From NCBI GenBank assembly GCA_041488095.1, contig JBGPOP010000016.1, positions 34,903-98,902 of the forward strand: DNA of 64,000 nt. The letters are read 5' to 3'. Below are positions 17,442 to 25,056 of this stretch, piece after piece (positions within the stretch are counted from its first letter, which is position 1; each line of letters opens with the position of its first letter). Source of the DNA: DASYPQ01 sp041488095. GTDB taxonomy: Bacteria > Planctomycetota > UBA1135 > GCA-002686595. The notes below the pieces were generated by a model. That model did not search any database, was not told the DNA's origin, and saw only the letters and a list, made by a program, of their open reading frames with translations. The position numbers were made by a program, and so were the translations under genes.

Positions 17442-18011
17442 CTAGTGCGCCGCGCTCTCGCGGGCCCGCGCGACGGGCGAGGCGGGGTGCTCCTCCCGCC
17501 ACCAACGCCACGCGAGCCAAGCTGCGATCGCGCCGATCGGAAGAGCGATCGCCAGCGCCGGGACACCCAGCCACGAGAAGAGCGTCGGCTTGCCGAACGT
17601 GAGCGGGTCGACCAGGAACGGCTTGAGCCAGGCGTAGAGAAGGGCGTAGGCCGCCGCGCCGGCGAGCCCTCCGGCCACGGTGAAGAACGCGTCCCGTCGG
17701 CCCTCGGCCGCCGCGGCGAGCGAGGTGCCGGGGCAATACCCCGCGACGGCGAACCCGACGCCGAAGAGACCTCCTCCGAGGAGGACGGCCAGCAGGTGCA
17801 GCGGCTTGATGCTCGTGTGCGCGAGCCCTCCCGAGTCGAGCAGGGCGATGCCGACGATTCCCGTGCCGATGGCGACCGCGAGCACCTTGAAGAGCCGCAG
17901 GTTCCGCAGGCGGAGCATGTCGAGGATCAGGGTCGGGTTCGAGAGGCCCGAGAGCGTGAGGATGGCGCCGAACGCGACGCCGATCAGGAGACCGATGAGC
18001 AGCAGGTTCAC
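17442..18011 (-). CDS. YeeE/YedE-family sulfur transport half-protein (C-terminal half type), 189 aa
   Basis: Membrane protein of the YeeE/YedE (TsuA/SoxT-like) family, which moves thiosulfate or related sulfur species. Five hydrophobic segments are visible. The conserved Cys motif GYCPGTSLAA lies near residue 92 and a family glycine pattern FGAILTLSG near residue 14. At 189 residues it is about half the length of full YeeE, as in the PmpA/PmpB two-protein forms. The GTG start at 18011 has a good ribosome site (GGGAGGTG), and the gene follows the other half-gene by 12 bases. The two products probably form one transporter. Confidence 0.82.
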   Translation of the reverse strand: MNLLLIGLLIGVAFGAILTLSGLSNPTLILDMLRLRNLRLFKVLAVAIGTGIVGIALLDSGGLAHTSIKPLHLLAVLLGGGLFGVGFAVAGYCPGTSLAAAAEGRRDAFFTVAGGLAGAAAYALLYAWLKPFLVDPLTFGKPTLFSWLGVPALAIALPIGAIAAWLAWRWWREEHPASPVARARESAAH

Positions 18012-18023
18012 GGGTGCACCTCC

Positions 18024-18539
18024 CTAGGCCTTCTTGGGCGCGAGGAACAGGGGCTGCGCGACGAGGACCGCCGTGCCGAACGTGGCGATCGCGAACAGGA
18101 TCGAGCTCACTGCGAGCTGGGAGACGCCGGACAGGATGTGCCCGCTCGTGCACCCGCCGGCGAGCCGGGCGCCGAAGAGCAGGAGGAAGCCGCCCGCGAA
18201 CGCGGCCGAGAAGCGCCGCGCCCAGGACGGGCCGAAGCGCGTGAGCCACGGCTCGGGCACCGCCTCGTTCGTCCGGCGCCGGAAGATCGTGGCGGCGAGC
18301 ATGGCTCCGATCGGGATGCCGATCACGACCATCTCGGGGTAGCCGAAGGTTAGCTTCTCGGCCTGGAAGTAGGGGTTGGATTCCGCCGATGCGGGAGCCA
18401 CGAGCCCCCACAGCCCACCGACGGCGCGGACGTACTGCGTCGACACGCCGAGCGGCTGGACGGCGAAGACGGCGACGAGCAGGACGCCTCCGAGGAGGAG
18501 GCCGCTCGTGAGCCAGTGAAGGACGGGACGTTGGACCAT
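18024..18539 (-). CDS. YeeE/YedE-family sulfur transport half-protein (N-terminal half type), 171 aa
   Basis: First gene of the transporter pair. Four or five hydrophobic segments and the motif GARLAGGCTSGHILSG near residue 125 carry the conserved Cys of the family, which is thought to touch the sulfur substrate. The loop of about residues 40-65 is polar and likely periplasmic. It is the partner of the half-gene downstream. No sulfurtransferase (TusA, rhodanese) or regulator is adjacent, so the physiological substrate is not indicated by context. Confidence 0.82.
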   Translation of the reverse strand: MVQRPVLHWLTSGLLLGGVLLVAVFAVQPLGVSTQYVRAVGGLWGLVAPASAESNPYFQAEKLTFGYPEMVVIGIPIGAMLAATIFRRRTNEAVPEPWLTRFGPSWARRFSAAFAGGFLLLFGARLAGGCTSGHILSGVSQLAVSSILFAIATFGTAVLVAQPLFLAPKKA

Positions 18540-18695
18540 GGCGAGAGCCTCGCTTTCCAGTCCACGTGTACGACGCGCGCCGCGAGCAGGCCATCCGCAC
18601 CAGGGCCCACTCCGGACGGGGCAAAGGGAGTAGGCGCTCGCTCCAAGGACCCCGGCGCGCCAGGGGCTGACGTGGAAGGAGCTCCTGGCGCCGTG

Positions 18696-19787
18696 CTAGT
18701 CCTCCGCCCAGTTCCCCGCGAGCTTCCCGTCCTCGCCGAAAGTACGCGACTTGCGCGAGTTGTAAACGCTGACGAAGTATGTGCAGCGCTGGCAGACCGG
18801 CGGGTACTCGCCGCGCTCATGCCCTTCGATGATCGCGTCGATCTTCCGGCCGGCCCAGATCGAGGAGAGCGATTCCTGCTTGACGTCGCCGACGATGAGT
18901 TCGGCCTCGACGTCGCGGCAGGCGCAGGCGTTGACGCGGCCGTCGGCGAGCACGACGGGTTTCGTGAAGAGCAGCTCGCAGGCGCCCTTCTTGTAGGGCA
19001 TCTTGCGCGGGCGCAGGCCGACGGAGCGCAGCGCTTCGGGCGTGATCTGACCCGACCAGGAGTCGTAGTCGGGCATGCCGGCGATCTCGACGAGGCCCTC
19101 GCGGCGCGCGGCGTCGAGCGTCTCCCACAGATCGCCGGTGCAGCTCGAATCGGGGCAGCGCAGAGCCAGCGTGAAGGGGATCTTCGAGCCCGTGCGGCGC
19201 TTGAGATCGACGAAGGCGAGCACCGCATCGCGCGCGGCCTGGAATTTCTCGACGCCCATGATGCGGTTCCAGGTCGGCGCGTCGAAGCCGCCCCAGGAGA
19301 CGTGGACGTGGAGCTTCCGGGCGTACTGGAGGAGCCGCTCGCCCTTCGTGCGCGTCATCAGGATCGCGTTGGTGTAGAAGCTGATGCCACTGACCTGATC
19401 GAGAGCCATGAGGTGATCGAGGCGCTCGAAGAGGTGCTTGTCGACGAACGGATCGCCGACGATCGGCGTCAGCGAGACGTGGTGCCCGCCCATCGCGAGG
19501 TAGTCGGCGACGACCTTCTTGAAGTCGTCCATCGACATCGTCTGCTTCCTCCGCTCCATCTGCGGGTAGGCGCAGAACACGCATTCCGCGTTGCAGATGT
19601 TCGTGCCCTCGACGTGGAGCCCGCGCGGAATGCGGCGGAGCTGCTCGAGGCGCTTCCGGATCGCGCGGCGATGGAAGAGGAAATGCCACTCCGTGTCGAT
19701 CACGTCGAGAGCGTGGCGCACCCAGGCTCGAGCGGGCTCGGGGAGGAGGCTTCGGGCGCCGGATTTCGCTTGCGCGAGGAGGGACAT
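18696..19787 (-). CDS. Radical SAM protein with SPASM-like C-terminal cysteines, 363 aa
   Basis: The radical SAM cluster motif CNAECVFC (Cys65, Cys69, Cys72) binds the [4Fe-4S] cluster that cleaves S-adenosylmethionine. The residues before it, GLHVEGTNI, match the usual strand. The C-terminal part has extra cysteines (CACRD near residue 288, then VCQRC near 336) and the phrase SLSSIWAGRKID, all typical of SPASM or twitch domains that hold auxiliary clusters. Proteins of this kind modify peptides or glycans. No precursor peptide or glycosyltransferase is adjacent, so the substrate is unknown. A TAGACT hexamer sits 12 bases before the ATG. Confidence 0.85.
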   Translation of the reverse strand: MSLLAQAKSGARSLLPEPARAWVRHALDVIDTEWHFLFHRRAIRKRLEQLRRIPRGLHVEGTNICNAECVFCAYPQMERRKQTMSMDDFKKVVADYLAMGGHHVSLTPIVGDPFVDKHLFERLDHLMALDQVSGISFYTNAILMTRTKGERLLQYARKLHVHVSWGGFDAPTWNRIMGVEKFQAARDAVLAFVDLKRRTGSKIPFTLALRCPDSSCTGDLWETLDAARREGLVEIAGMPDYDSWSGQITPEALRSVGLRPRKMPYKKGACELLFTKPVVLADGRVNACACRDVEAELIVGDVKQESLSSIWAGRKIDAIIEGHERGEYPPVCQRCTYFVSVYNSRKSRTFGEDGKLAGNWAED

Positions 19788-19799
19788 GGTCGATCCCGA

Positions 19800-19805
19800 A
19801 GTCTA
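19800..19805 (-). promoter_or_regulatory. Probable -10 box TAGACT for the radical SAM gene
   Basis: Reading on the minus strand, TAGACT ends 12 bases before ATG 19787. It matches the recurring TAGNNT hexamer. The leader would be only a few bases long, implying near-leaderless translation. No -35 is clear. Confidence 0.35.
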
Positions 19806-19888
19806 TCTCCGCGCTCGGGAGGGCGCCCGGAGCGAAGGGCCGCGGAGGATCAGGAGTCGGACTCCATCCAGAAGCCGGGGCGAGCCGA

Positions 19889-19917
19889 TTCCGTACGGAA
19901 CGGCTATTCTGTACAGA
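19889..19917 (+). promoter_or_regulatory. Toxin-antitoxin operator: two GTAC-centred palindromes around a -10 box
   Basis: TTCCGTACGGAA (19889-19900) and TCTGTACAGA (19908-19917) are perfect palindromes whose centres are 18 bp apart. A -10-like TATTCT (19905-19910) lies between and overlaps the second. YefM/Phd-type antitoxins autorepress by binding paired palindromes with TGTACA-like cores, so this is a strong operator candidate for the module starting at 19994. The leader would be about 75 bases. Confidence 0.65.
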
Positions 19918-19993
19918 GAGGCGGTGACCCGGACCGCTTCCTCGGAAAAACCGAGTTCACCTGAAACCCCTCCTCTCCGTCGAGATCACCCAG

Positions 19994-20386
19994 ATGCCCA
20001 AGACCCGACTCGCCGCCACGGACGCACGCAAGGCCTTCTCGGAGACCCTCCTCAGGGTCTTCAAAGGTGAGCGCATCGTTCTGCAGCGGCACGGCCGGGA
20101 TCTGGCGGCCCTGATCCCGATGGAAGATTGCACATGGCTGGAGGAGCTCGAGGACCTGGTGGACCTGGCCGCCGCGAGGAATGCGCTCGCGGAGGGCGGG
20201 CGCGCGGTCGCGTACGAGCGCCTGCGCAAGGAACTTGGGCTGAGGTCGCGTGAGCTACCGGGTGCTCGTCGCTCCGGCCGCGAGAAGGCAACTCGCGGCG
20301 CTCCCGCGCGGACGCCTCGAGCGGGTCGACGAGCGCATCCTGGCCCTGGCGGAGGATCCGCGGCCCGTCGGGGCAAAGCACCTTGA
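19994..20386 (+). CDS. Phd/YefM-family antitoxin, unusually long reading frame, 130 aa
   Basis: The first 83 residues or so are a typical Phd/YefM antitoxin: TRLAATDARKAFSETLLRV with the N-terminal DNA-binding fold and RIVLQRHGRDLAALIPMED, then the helical toxin-binding region ending in YERLRKELGL. The frame then continues for 47 more residues that are Arg/Pro/Gly-rich and overlap the toxin gene by 137 bases. A single missing base would place the frame on the TGA at 20251-20253, giving the GTGA overlap usual in this genome. So the tail is probably a frameshift product. Neutralisation of the toxin downstream is the expected role. Confidence 0.78.
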   Translation: MPKTRLAATDARKAFSETLLRVFKGERIVLQRHGRDLAALIPMEDCTWLEELEDLVDLAAARNALAEGGRAVAYERLRKELGLRSRELPGARRSGREKATRGAPARTPRAGRRAHPGPGGGSAARRGKAP

Positions 20387-20525
20387 CCGGGATCTGTGGC
20401 GGGTCCGCGCTGGCGACTTCCGCATCGTCTACGTGATCCGCGACGAGGCAGGAACCGTGCTCATCGGCGCGGTTGCGGATCGCAAGGTGGTGTACCGACT
20501 GCTCAGGCGGATGGGGCTGCTCTGA
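20250..20525 (+). CDS. RelE/ParE-family toxin, 91 aa
   Basis: Small basic RelE/ParE-superfamily toxin. VLVAPAARRQLAALP is the first helix pair, LWRVRAGDFRIVYVI the central beta hairpin, and DRKVVYR the C-terminal strand with Arg/Tyr residues that act on ribosome-bound mRNA in RelE-type members. The length is full, so it is likely active. The start is GTG 20250, inside the antitoxin frame. It belongs with the antitoxin at 19994. RelE (mRNA cleavage) and ParE (gyrase) types cannot be told apart with certainty, but the pairing with a Phd-type antitoxin and the YxxRxGDYR-like hairpin favour RelE. Confidence 0.85.
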   Translation: MSYRVLVAPAARRQLAALPRGRLERVDERILALAEDPRPVGAKHLDRDLWRVRAGDFRIVYVIRDEAGTVLIGAVADRKVVYRLLRRMGLL

Positions 20526-20535
20526 GACTGTGCGT

Positions 20536-21909
20536 CTACTTTGCCGAGGGCGCTGACGACTTCGCGGCACCAATTCGAGACAGATCCCACTCGCGCAGCG
20601 TCTTCCCGTCGCGGGCCGAAACGATCCGTAGAACGTCACGGTCTGAAAGCGCCTTTCCCGGTGGGGGATGGCTGGGCGCCTTGCGCGTCTTGATGCGGAG
20701 AGCGACCTCGTCGGCCGGAAGGCCCCTCGGGTCACGCAACGAGCAGACCTCGACCCCTTCCTCCTCGGAAAAGAACAGCTTCCGAATGAGGGTGCCGTTC
20801 TTCCCTGAGTAGACGTAGGCGAGTCCGACGTCGAACAGGAAACCGGGGTCTTCGTCCGCGGCCACGACGAAATCGGGATGCCCGTCCGCATCGACGTCGC
20901 CGACCGCGTCGATGCTGGAGGCGAAACCCCACGTCGTATCCGGCAACGTCGGTGAGGAGACGGTGAATAGCGTGCGCAGGGTGCTTCCCGAGACCGCCCG
21001 AACGCATCGCTTCGGTGCGCTGAGGATCAGGTCCGGAATGCCGTCGCCGTCGAGGTCCCCGGCGATAACCAGGGAGGTCCCCATGCCCTCGATGATCGGC
21101 GCATCGGCTTCGGCCATGCTTCGACCGGTCTCTCCGTCGAAAAGGAAGGCACATCCGCGCGGACTCTTGTGCTCTGAGAAGCTCGGAGCGGTGACGACGA
21201 TGTCCGTGATCCTGTCGCCGTCGACATCGCCCACGGCCGCGAACGAAGCCCCGAAGGTGGGGTGCGACCCGCGCGCCGGCGTCGATGGGTCGCCGACGGG
21301 GGACTCGAGGTTGAGGAGCGTCGTGCCCTTGGCGACCGACCGGACCTCCACCCAGCAGTCGGATCGACGATACAGATCTCCTCCGCCCAACAGGAGATCC
21401 GCGTGCCCGTCCCCATCGAAATCGCCCGCGCTCGCGGCGACGAAGACGCCATTGAATTCGTAGAGGACCCGCCCGTCCTTCCCCGAGAACACGCGAACGT
21501 AGGCCTGCCGATCGTCGTGACGGACCCGCGACCGTTCGACACCGTCCTCGATCTCCCTGTGCTCGCCCCCTCGAGCGCCCACGGCAATCTCCGGGAATCC
21601 GTCCCCATCGAGATCGCCGATGGAGGTCATGGTGTATCCGAACGCGTCGCCCGGTTTCCGCCCGCGCAGGTCGAGGAGAACGGAGCCATCGACTCCGGAG
21701 AGGACCTTCACCTCTCCGAGTCCGGATGCATCGCGACTCGCGAGCAGGATGTCTCCTGTGCCGTCGCGGTTCACGTCGCCGGCCGAACGGATGGACGCGA
21801 GCTCGTTCATGACGCTCGGCGGGATGTCGGAACTCGAAACGCGGACGGCGCCGAGCACGAGTGCGGATGAAATGAACATCGAACTTGTCCAACCATCCCA
21901 ACCCGCCAT
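20536..21909 (-). CDS. Secreted FG-GAP/VCBS repeat protein, 457 aa (or 447 aa)
   Basis: Exported beta-propeller-type protein of unknown role. At least six calcium-loop motifs of the form DxDxDGxxD recur at roughly regular intervals: DVNRDGTGD, DLDGDGFPE, DFDGDGHAD, DVDGDRITD, DLDGDGIPD and DVDADGHPD, each with a FG-GAP-like neighbourhood. The first ATG is 21909. The ATG at 21879 would begin directly with a signal peptide (MFISSALVLGAV) and is a good alternative. Third-position GC looks lower than in neighbours, which suggests recent arrival. It ends 10 bases from the toxin gene, tail to tail. Confidence 0.75.
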   Translation of the reverse strand: MAGWDGWTSSMFISSALVLGAVRVSSSDIPPSVMNELASIRSAGDVNRDGTGDILLASRDASGLGEVKVLSGVDGSVLLDLRGRKPGDAFGYTMTSIGDLDGDGFPEIAVGARGGEHREIEDGVERSRVRHDDRQAYVRVFSGKDGRVLYEFNGVFVAASAGDFDGDGHADLLLGGGDLYRRSDCWVEVRSVAKGTTLLNLESPVGDPSTPARGSHPTFGASFAAVGDVDGDRITDIVVTAPSFSEHKSPRGCAFLFDGETGRSMAEADAPIIEGMGTSLVIAGDLDGDGIPDLILSAPKRCVRAVSGSTLRTLFTVSSPTLPDTTWGFASSIDAVGDVDADGHPDFVVAADEDPGFLFDVGLAYVYSGKNGTLIRKLFFSEEEGVEVCSLRDPRGLPADEVALRIKTRKAPSHPPPGKALSDRDVLRIVSARDGKTLREWDLSRIGAAKSSAPSAK

Positions 21910-21958
21910 GGTTCCGGGGTCAACCCTGATGGACCGGATCCCCAGGGCGGTTCGAAGC

Positions 21959-22241
21959 CTACCCCAGCTCCAGCTGCCTACGCGCGTCGACGATGTCGCG
22001 ATTCATGTTCTCCATCGTCGCCGTGAGCGTCTCGCAAAGGTTCCAACTCGGGTCGATCGCCCTGCGCACCTGCCGCATGAGCTGCACCGCCATCCGGAAG
22101 TGCCGCACGATGTCGCTTGGCGTCGTATCGGTCCCCTGCGCGAGCTCCTCGAATTCCGCGCCGTCCATCCACTTCGCCGCGACCGCGGTCAGCCCCCAAT
22201 TCGGCCTCTTGATCGACGTGTGGAGCTGATGCTCCGCCGTG
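21959..22241 (-). pseudogene. Duplicated 3' fragment of the Ski2-like helicase gene
   Basis: About 280 bases repeat the end of the helicase gene at 22569-24686, including its last 90 codons and stop. Both copies end in RRQLELG and share WMDGAEFE and AVQLMRQVRRAIDPSW. Roughly a fifth of bases differ. The frame is open, but the homology breaks off at about 22241 with no start codon there; an internal ATG at 22168 could yield 69 residues. It is best read as a remnant left by duplication or by insertion of the DUF433 module between the two copies. Confidence 0.8.
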
Positions 22242-22266
22242 CTGGCAGGTTCCGGGCGTCGGCCTT

Positions 22267-22292
22267 ATCCTGGTGAAACAGTCGACCAGGAT
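22267..22292 (+). promoter_or_regulatory. Inverted repeat upstream of the DUF433 gene, possible operator
   Basis: ATCCTGGT (22267-22274) and ACCAGGAT (22285-22292) form an 8-bp inverted repeat with a 10-base spacer, ending 3 bases before the ATG at 22296. The position fits autoregulation of an antitoxin gene or a hairpin masking the start. Confidence 0.4.
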
Positions 22293-22295
22293 TCG

Positions 22296-22526
22296 ATGGC
22301 CTACACACGCATCACTGTAGACCCCCGCCAGATGGGCGGCGTCCCCTGCATTCGGGGTCTCAGGTTCCCGGTGGCGACGGTCGTCGCCCTCGTGGCGGAG
22401 GGAAGCTCGGAAGATGAAATCCTCCGCGACTACCCCGATCTCGAGCGCGAGGACATCCGCGAGGCCCTCCTGTACGCATCCGAGGCCGTGCGCGAGCGCG
22501 AGATCCCCCTGCGCAAGGCGCAGTGA
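22296..22526 (+). CDS. DUF433-family antitoxin, 76 aa
   Basis: Small DUF433 protein: ITVDPRQMGGVPCIRGLRFPV is condensed here as the family's N-terminal strand and turn (residues 4-24), followed by a helix-turn-helix (VALVAEGSSEDEILRDYP) and the closing helix (REALLYASEAV). DUF433 proteins are antitoxin-like partners of DUF5615 PIN-fold proteins. The ATG at 22296 was chosen because homology starts there. Its stop overlaps a GTG that begins a toxin-like peptide which ends after nine codons, so it is an orphan antitoxin in a damaged module. It lies between two copies of the helicase 3' end. Confidence 0.83.
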   Translation: MAYTRITVDPRQMGGVPCIRGLRFPVATVVALVAEGSSEDEILRDYPDLEREDIREALLYASEAVREREIPLRKAQ

Positions 22527-22552
22527 GGTTTCTCGTCGACAACTCGGTCTGA
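22523..22552 (+). pseudogene. Truncated DUF5615-type toxin start (nine codons)
   Basis: A GTGA overlap with the DUF433 gene opens VRFLVDNSV and then TGA. DUF5615 toxins begin with M-[KR]-F-L-V-D-N/A, so this is the first strand of such a toxin. The sequence after it is the helicase 3' flank. The rest of the toxin is therefore deleted. Too short for domain proof; the family match is from the first eight residues plus context. Confidence 0.55.
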
Positions 22553-22568
22553 CCTGACGCGGCGGCGA

Positions 22569-24686
22569 TCACCCCAGCTCCAGCTGCCTCCGCGCGTCGA
22601 CCACGTCGCGATTCATCTTCTCCATCGTCGCCGCGAGCGTCTCGCGCAGATCCCACGACGGATCGATCGCCCGCCGCACCTGCCGCATGAGCTGCACCGC
22701 CATGCGCAGGTTCCGCACGATGTCGCCCGGCGTGGCGTCGTTCTCCTCCAGGAGCACCTCGAACTCCGCGCCGTCCATCCACTTCGCGACGGCCGGCGTC
22801 AACCCCCAGTCCGGCCGCTTGATCGACGCGTACAGCTGGTGCTCGGCCGCCCGCATCGCCATCGCGTGGATCTCGCTCTGCACGCGCGACCGCAGCCCGC
22901 CGAAGAGCTTCGCCGGCGCGAACCCCGTCTCGCCCCGCCGCCGCTCCTCGAACACCAGCCCGACGAACACGACCGCGAGCGCCTTCTCCGGCAGGTTCTC
23001 GAGCGCCCCCGAGAAGAGCAGCTCGGTGATCTGCAGCTCGTACCCGTTGATCTGCTTGGCGATCTTCCCCCGTGCCGTCAGCGCGTCGCCCTCGAGGTAC
23101 CCGAGCTCGTCCAGGAACTCGAGATGGCGCTCCAGGATCCGCCGCTGCTCCTTGCGGTTCCTCTCCTGCTGCTTCTCGCTCCCTTGCCTGTGCTGGAACT
23201 GGTTGAACGACTTCTCCCAGGCCTCGTGCACGCGCGGTCGCCCGAGCCGCTCGACCAGGTGCAAGAGCGAGGAGAACGACAGGCTGAACCGACTGCGCAC
23301 CGGCTCGGGCGCCCCCAGGAACAGACGCTTCACCGGCGCCTCGGCGAGATCCTTGGGCGACAGCAGCGAGATCACGAGCCCCTCCGCGTCCTTCCCCTGC
23401 CGCCCCGCACGTCCGGCCATCTGCAGATAATCGCGCGTCTGCATGTAGTCGAAGGACACGCCGTCGAACTTGCGCAGCGACGCGAACACTGCCGTGCGCG
23501 CAGGCATGTTGATCCCGAGCGCGAACGTCTCGGTCGTGAACAGCAGCTTCAGGAGCCCCGACGTGAACATCCTCTCGACCAGCTCCTTGTGCACCGGCAG
23601 CATCCCGGCGTGGTGGTAGGCGATCCCGCGCCGCGCCATCGCCAGCACCTCGCCGTCCTTCTCCGCCCGGTCGAGCTGGTACAGGCGCAACAGCTCCTCC
23701 TGCAGCTCCTGCATCCGCCTGCGCTCGTCCGCGTCGAGCAGCTCGCGCCCCTCGTTCTGCCGGGCGAGGCGCTCGCAGTCCTTCCGGCTGAACGAGAACA
23801 CCAGCGCGGGGAGCAGATCCTCCTTCTGGAGCTGGTCGAAGAGGGGTGCCGTGTCCGGCGGCCCGAGCATCTCGTCCCCGCGACCGCGCGGTCCGCGTCG
23901 GCCATTCCGCAGGCGTCTCCGCCCGCGAGCCGGCCCCATGCGCCCGGCCGGCTCGAGCTCGCGCTTGCGCACCCGCTCGAGGTTCTTGAGCTCGAACGTG
24001 CCGCTCCGCGCCGTGTACAGCTCGTGGTGCAACGGCACCGGCCGGCGCGAGGACTGGATCACGACCATATCGGGACCGCGGATCTCGCGCAGCCACGCGC
24101 CCAGCTCCTGGACGTTCGGGATCGTCGCGGACAGGCAGATGAAGCGCATCGATTCCGGCGCGAAGATCAGGCTCTCCTCCCACACCGACCCGCGCTCGAG
24201 ATCGTCCATGTAGTGGACCTCGTCGAACACCACGTACTCGACCTCGGAGAGGTGCTCGGGGTTCTCGAAGATCGAGTTGCGCAGGATCTCGGTCGTCATG
24301 ATCAGGACCCGCGCGGTGGGGTGGATCGTGACGTCCCCGGTCAGGATCCCGACGTCGATGGTCGGATCGTCGCGGAAGTCGCGGTACTTCTGGTTGCTGA
24401 GCGCCTTGATCGGCGCGGTGTAGATGCAGCGCCGGCCCTTCCGGACCGCGTCCTCGATCGCGTACTCGGCCACCAGGGTCTTCCCCGCCCCCGTCGGCGC
24501 GCTGACGAGGACGTTGTGGCCCCCGCGGATCGCCTCGACGGCCTGGATCTGGAAGGGGTTGAGCTCGTAGCCCTTCCAGCGCACGATCGGGCCGGAATCG
24601 CCGCGGGCCGAGGCGGCTGCGACGGTTCGACGATCGATCGGCTCGGCCGGGTCGGCCTCGCCGGGTGGACTCGGAAAAAGCGACAC
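22569..24686 (-). CDS. Ski2/Mtr4-like superfamily 2 helicase, 705 aa
   Basis: DExH-box helicase related to HelY and the Ski2/Mtr4 RNA helicases. A Q-like motif (LNPFQIQAVEAI) precedes Walker A SAPTGAGKT (residues 62-70). DEVH is at 155-158 and SAT follows in CLSATIPN. The C-terminal RecA domain has GMLPVHKELVE and motif VI with QMAGRAGRQG. The remaining 200 residues match the winged-helix/ratchet region and end in a DSHCT-like helical part. An Arg/Gly-rich insert (about residues 235-275) may touch nucleic acid. Bacterial members are thought to work on structured RNA or DNA. Its last 280 bases are duplicated nearby. Confidence 0.9.
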   Translation of the reverse strand: MSLFPSPPGEADPAEPIDRRTVAAASARGDSGPIVRWKGYELNPFQIQAVEAIRGGHNVLVSAPTGAGKTLVAEYAIEDAVRKGRRCIYTAPIKALSNQKYRDFRDDPTIDVGILTGDVTIHPTARVLIMTTEILRNSIFENPEHLSEVEYVVFDEVHYMDDLERGSVWEESLIFAPESMRFICLSATIPNVQELGAWLREIRGPDMVVIQSSRRPVPLHHELYTARSGTFELKNLERVRKRELEPAGRMGPARGRRRLRNGRRGPRGRGDEMLGPPDTAPLFDQLQKEDLLPALVFSFSRKDCERLARQNEGRELLDADERRRMQELQEELLRLYQLDRAEKDGEVLAMARRGIAYHHAGMLPVHKELVERMFTSGLLKLLFTTETFALGINMPARTAVFASLRKFDGVSFDYMQTRDYLQMAGRAGRQGKDAEGLVISLLSPKDLAEAPVKRLFLGAPEPVRSRFSLSFSSLLHLVERLGRPRVHEAWEKSFNQFQHRQGSEKQQERNRKEQRRILERHLEFLDELGYLEGDALTARGKIAKQINGYELQITELLFSGALENLPEKALAVVFVGLVFEERRRGETGFAPAKLFGGLRSRVQSEIHAMAMRAAEHQLYASIKRPDWGLTPAVAKWMDGAEFEVLLEENDATPGDIVRNLRMAVQLMRQVRRAIDPSWDLRETLAATMEKMNRDVVDARRQLELG

Positions 24687-24704
24687 GGAAGCTGGACAGC
24701 GCGC

Positions 24705-24733
24705 TTGAGAGGCGACCTCGAGGGGGGTATGTA
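24705..24733 (+). promoter_or_regulatory. Promoter TTGAGA-17-TATGTA
   Basis: TTGAGA (24705-24710) and TATGTA (24728-24733) are separated by 17 bases and would start transcription about 45 bases before the ATG at 24784. This is one of the few places in the window with both boxes recognisable. It is divergent from the helicase start at 24686. Confidence 0.5.
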
Positions 24734-24783
24734 AGCATTCGCCCCCCCGAAAAACACCACTGCTCTACGCCACCCCCGCCACC

Positions 24784-25041
24784 ATGGACAACCTGAGCAC
24801 CAAGCCCCAGAACCCGATCTTCCGCCAGCTCGCCAGCCTCAAGATCATCTCGCGCCTGCTCTCCCACGAAGTGCACGCGCAGGGCGCGTCCAAGACGCTG
24901 ACCCTCTCCCGCGACGAGGTGACCGAGATCCAGACCGCGCTCGACCTGTACATCGAGGAGATCTCGCGCCGTTACAGCCAGGCGCCCTCCGCCGGCGGCG
25001 TCGCCTCGGTGGAAAGTCCGCTCATCGGCGTGCGCAACTAG
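24784..25041 (+). CDS. Small conserved-looking cytoplasmic protein, 85 aa
   Basis: I do not recognise this protein. It has no signal peptide or membrane helix. The central part (about residues 10-65) looks like two amphipathic helices, IFRQLASLKIISRLL and LSRDEVTEIQTALDLYIEEI, joined by a polar loop. The last 20 residues are Ser/Gly/Pro-rich. It is first in a four-gene run with a clear promoter in front and an AGGAG site before the next gene 15 bases downstream. The context is an FtsQ-like protein and two membrane proteins. Confidence 0.7.
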   Translation: MDNLSTKPQNPIFRQLASLKIISRLLSHEVHAQGASKTLTLSRDEVTEIQTALDLYIEEISRRYSQAPSAGGVASVESPLIGVRN

Positions 25042-25056
25042 CGCGAGGAGATCCCG

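Noticed and set aside
22550..22552. TGA in the DUF5615-like peptide as a selenocysteine codon
   Set aside because: The bases after it belong to the helicase 3' flank on the other strand, and toxin homology does not resume, so it is a true truncation despite selB being present.
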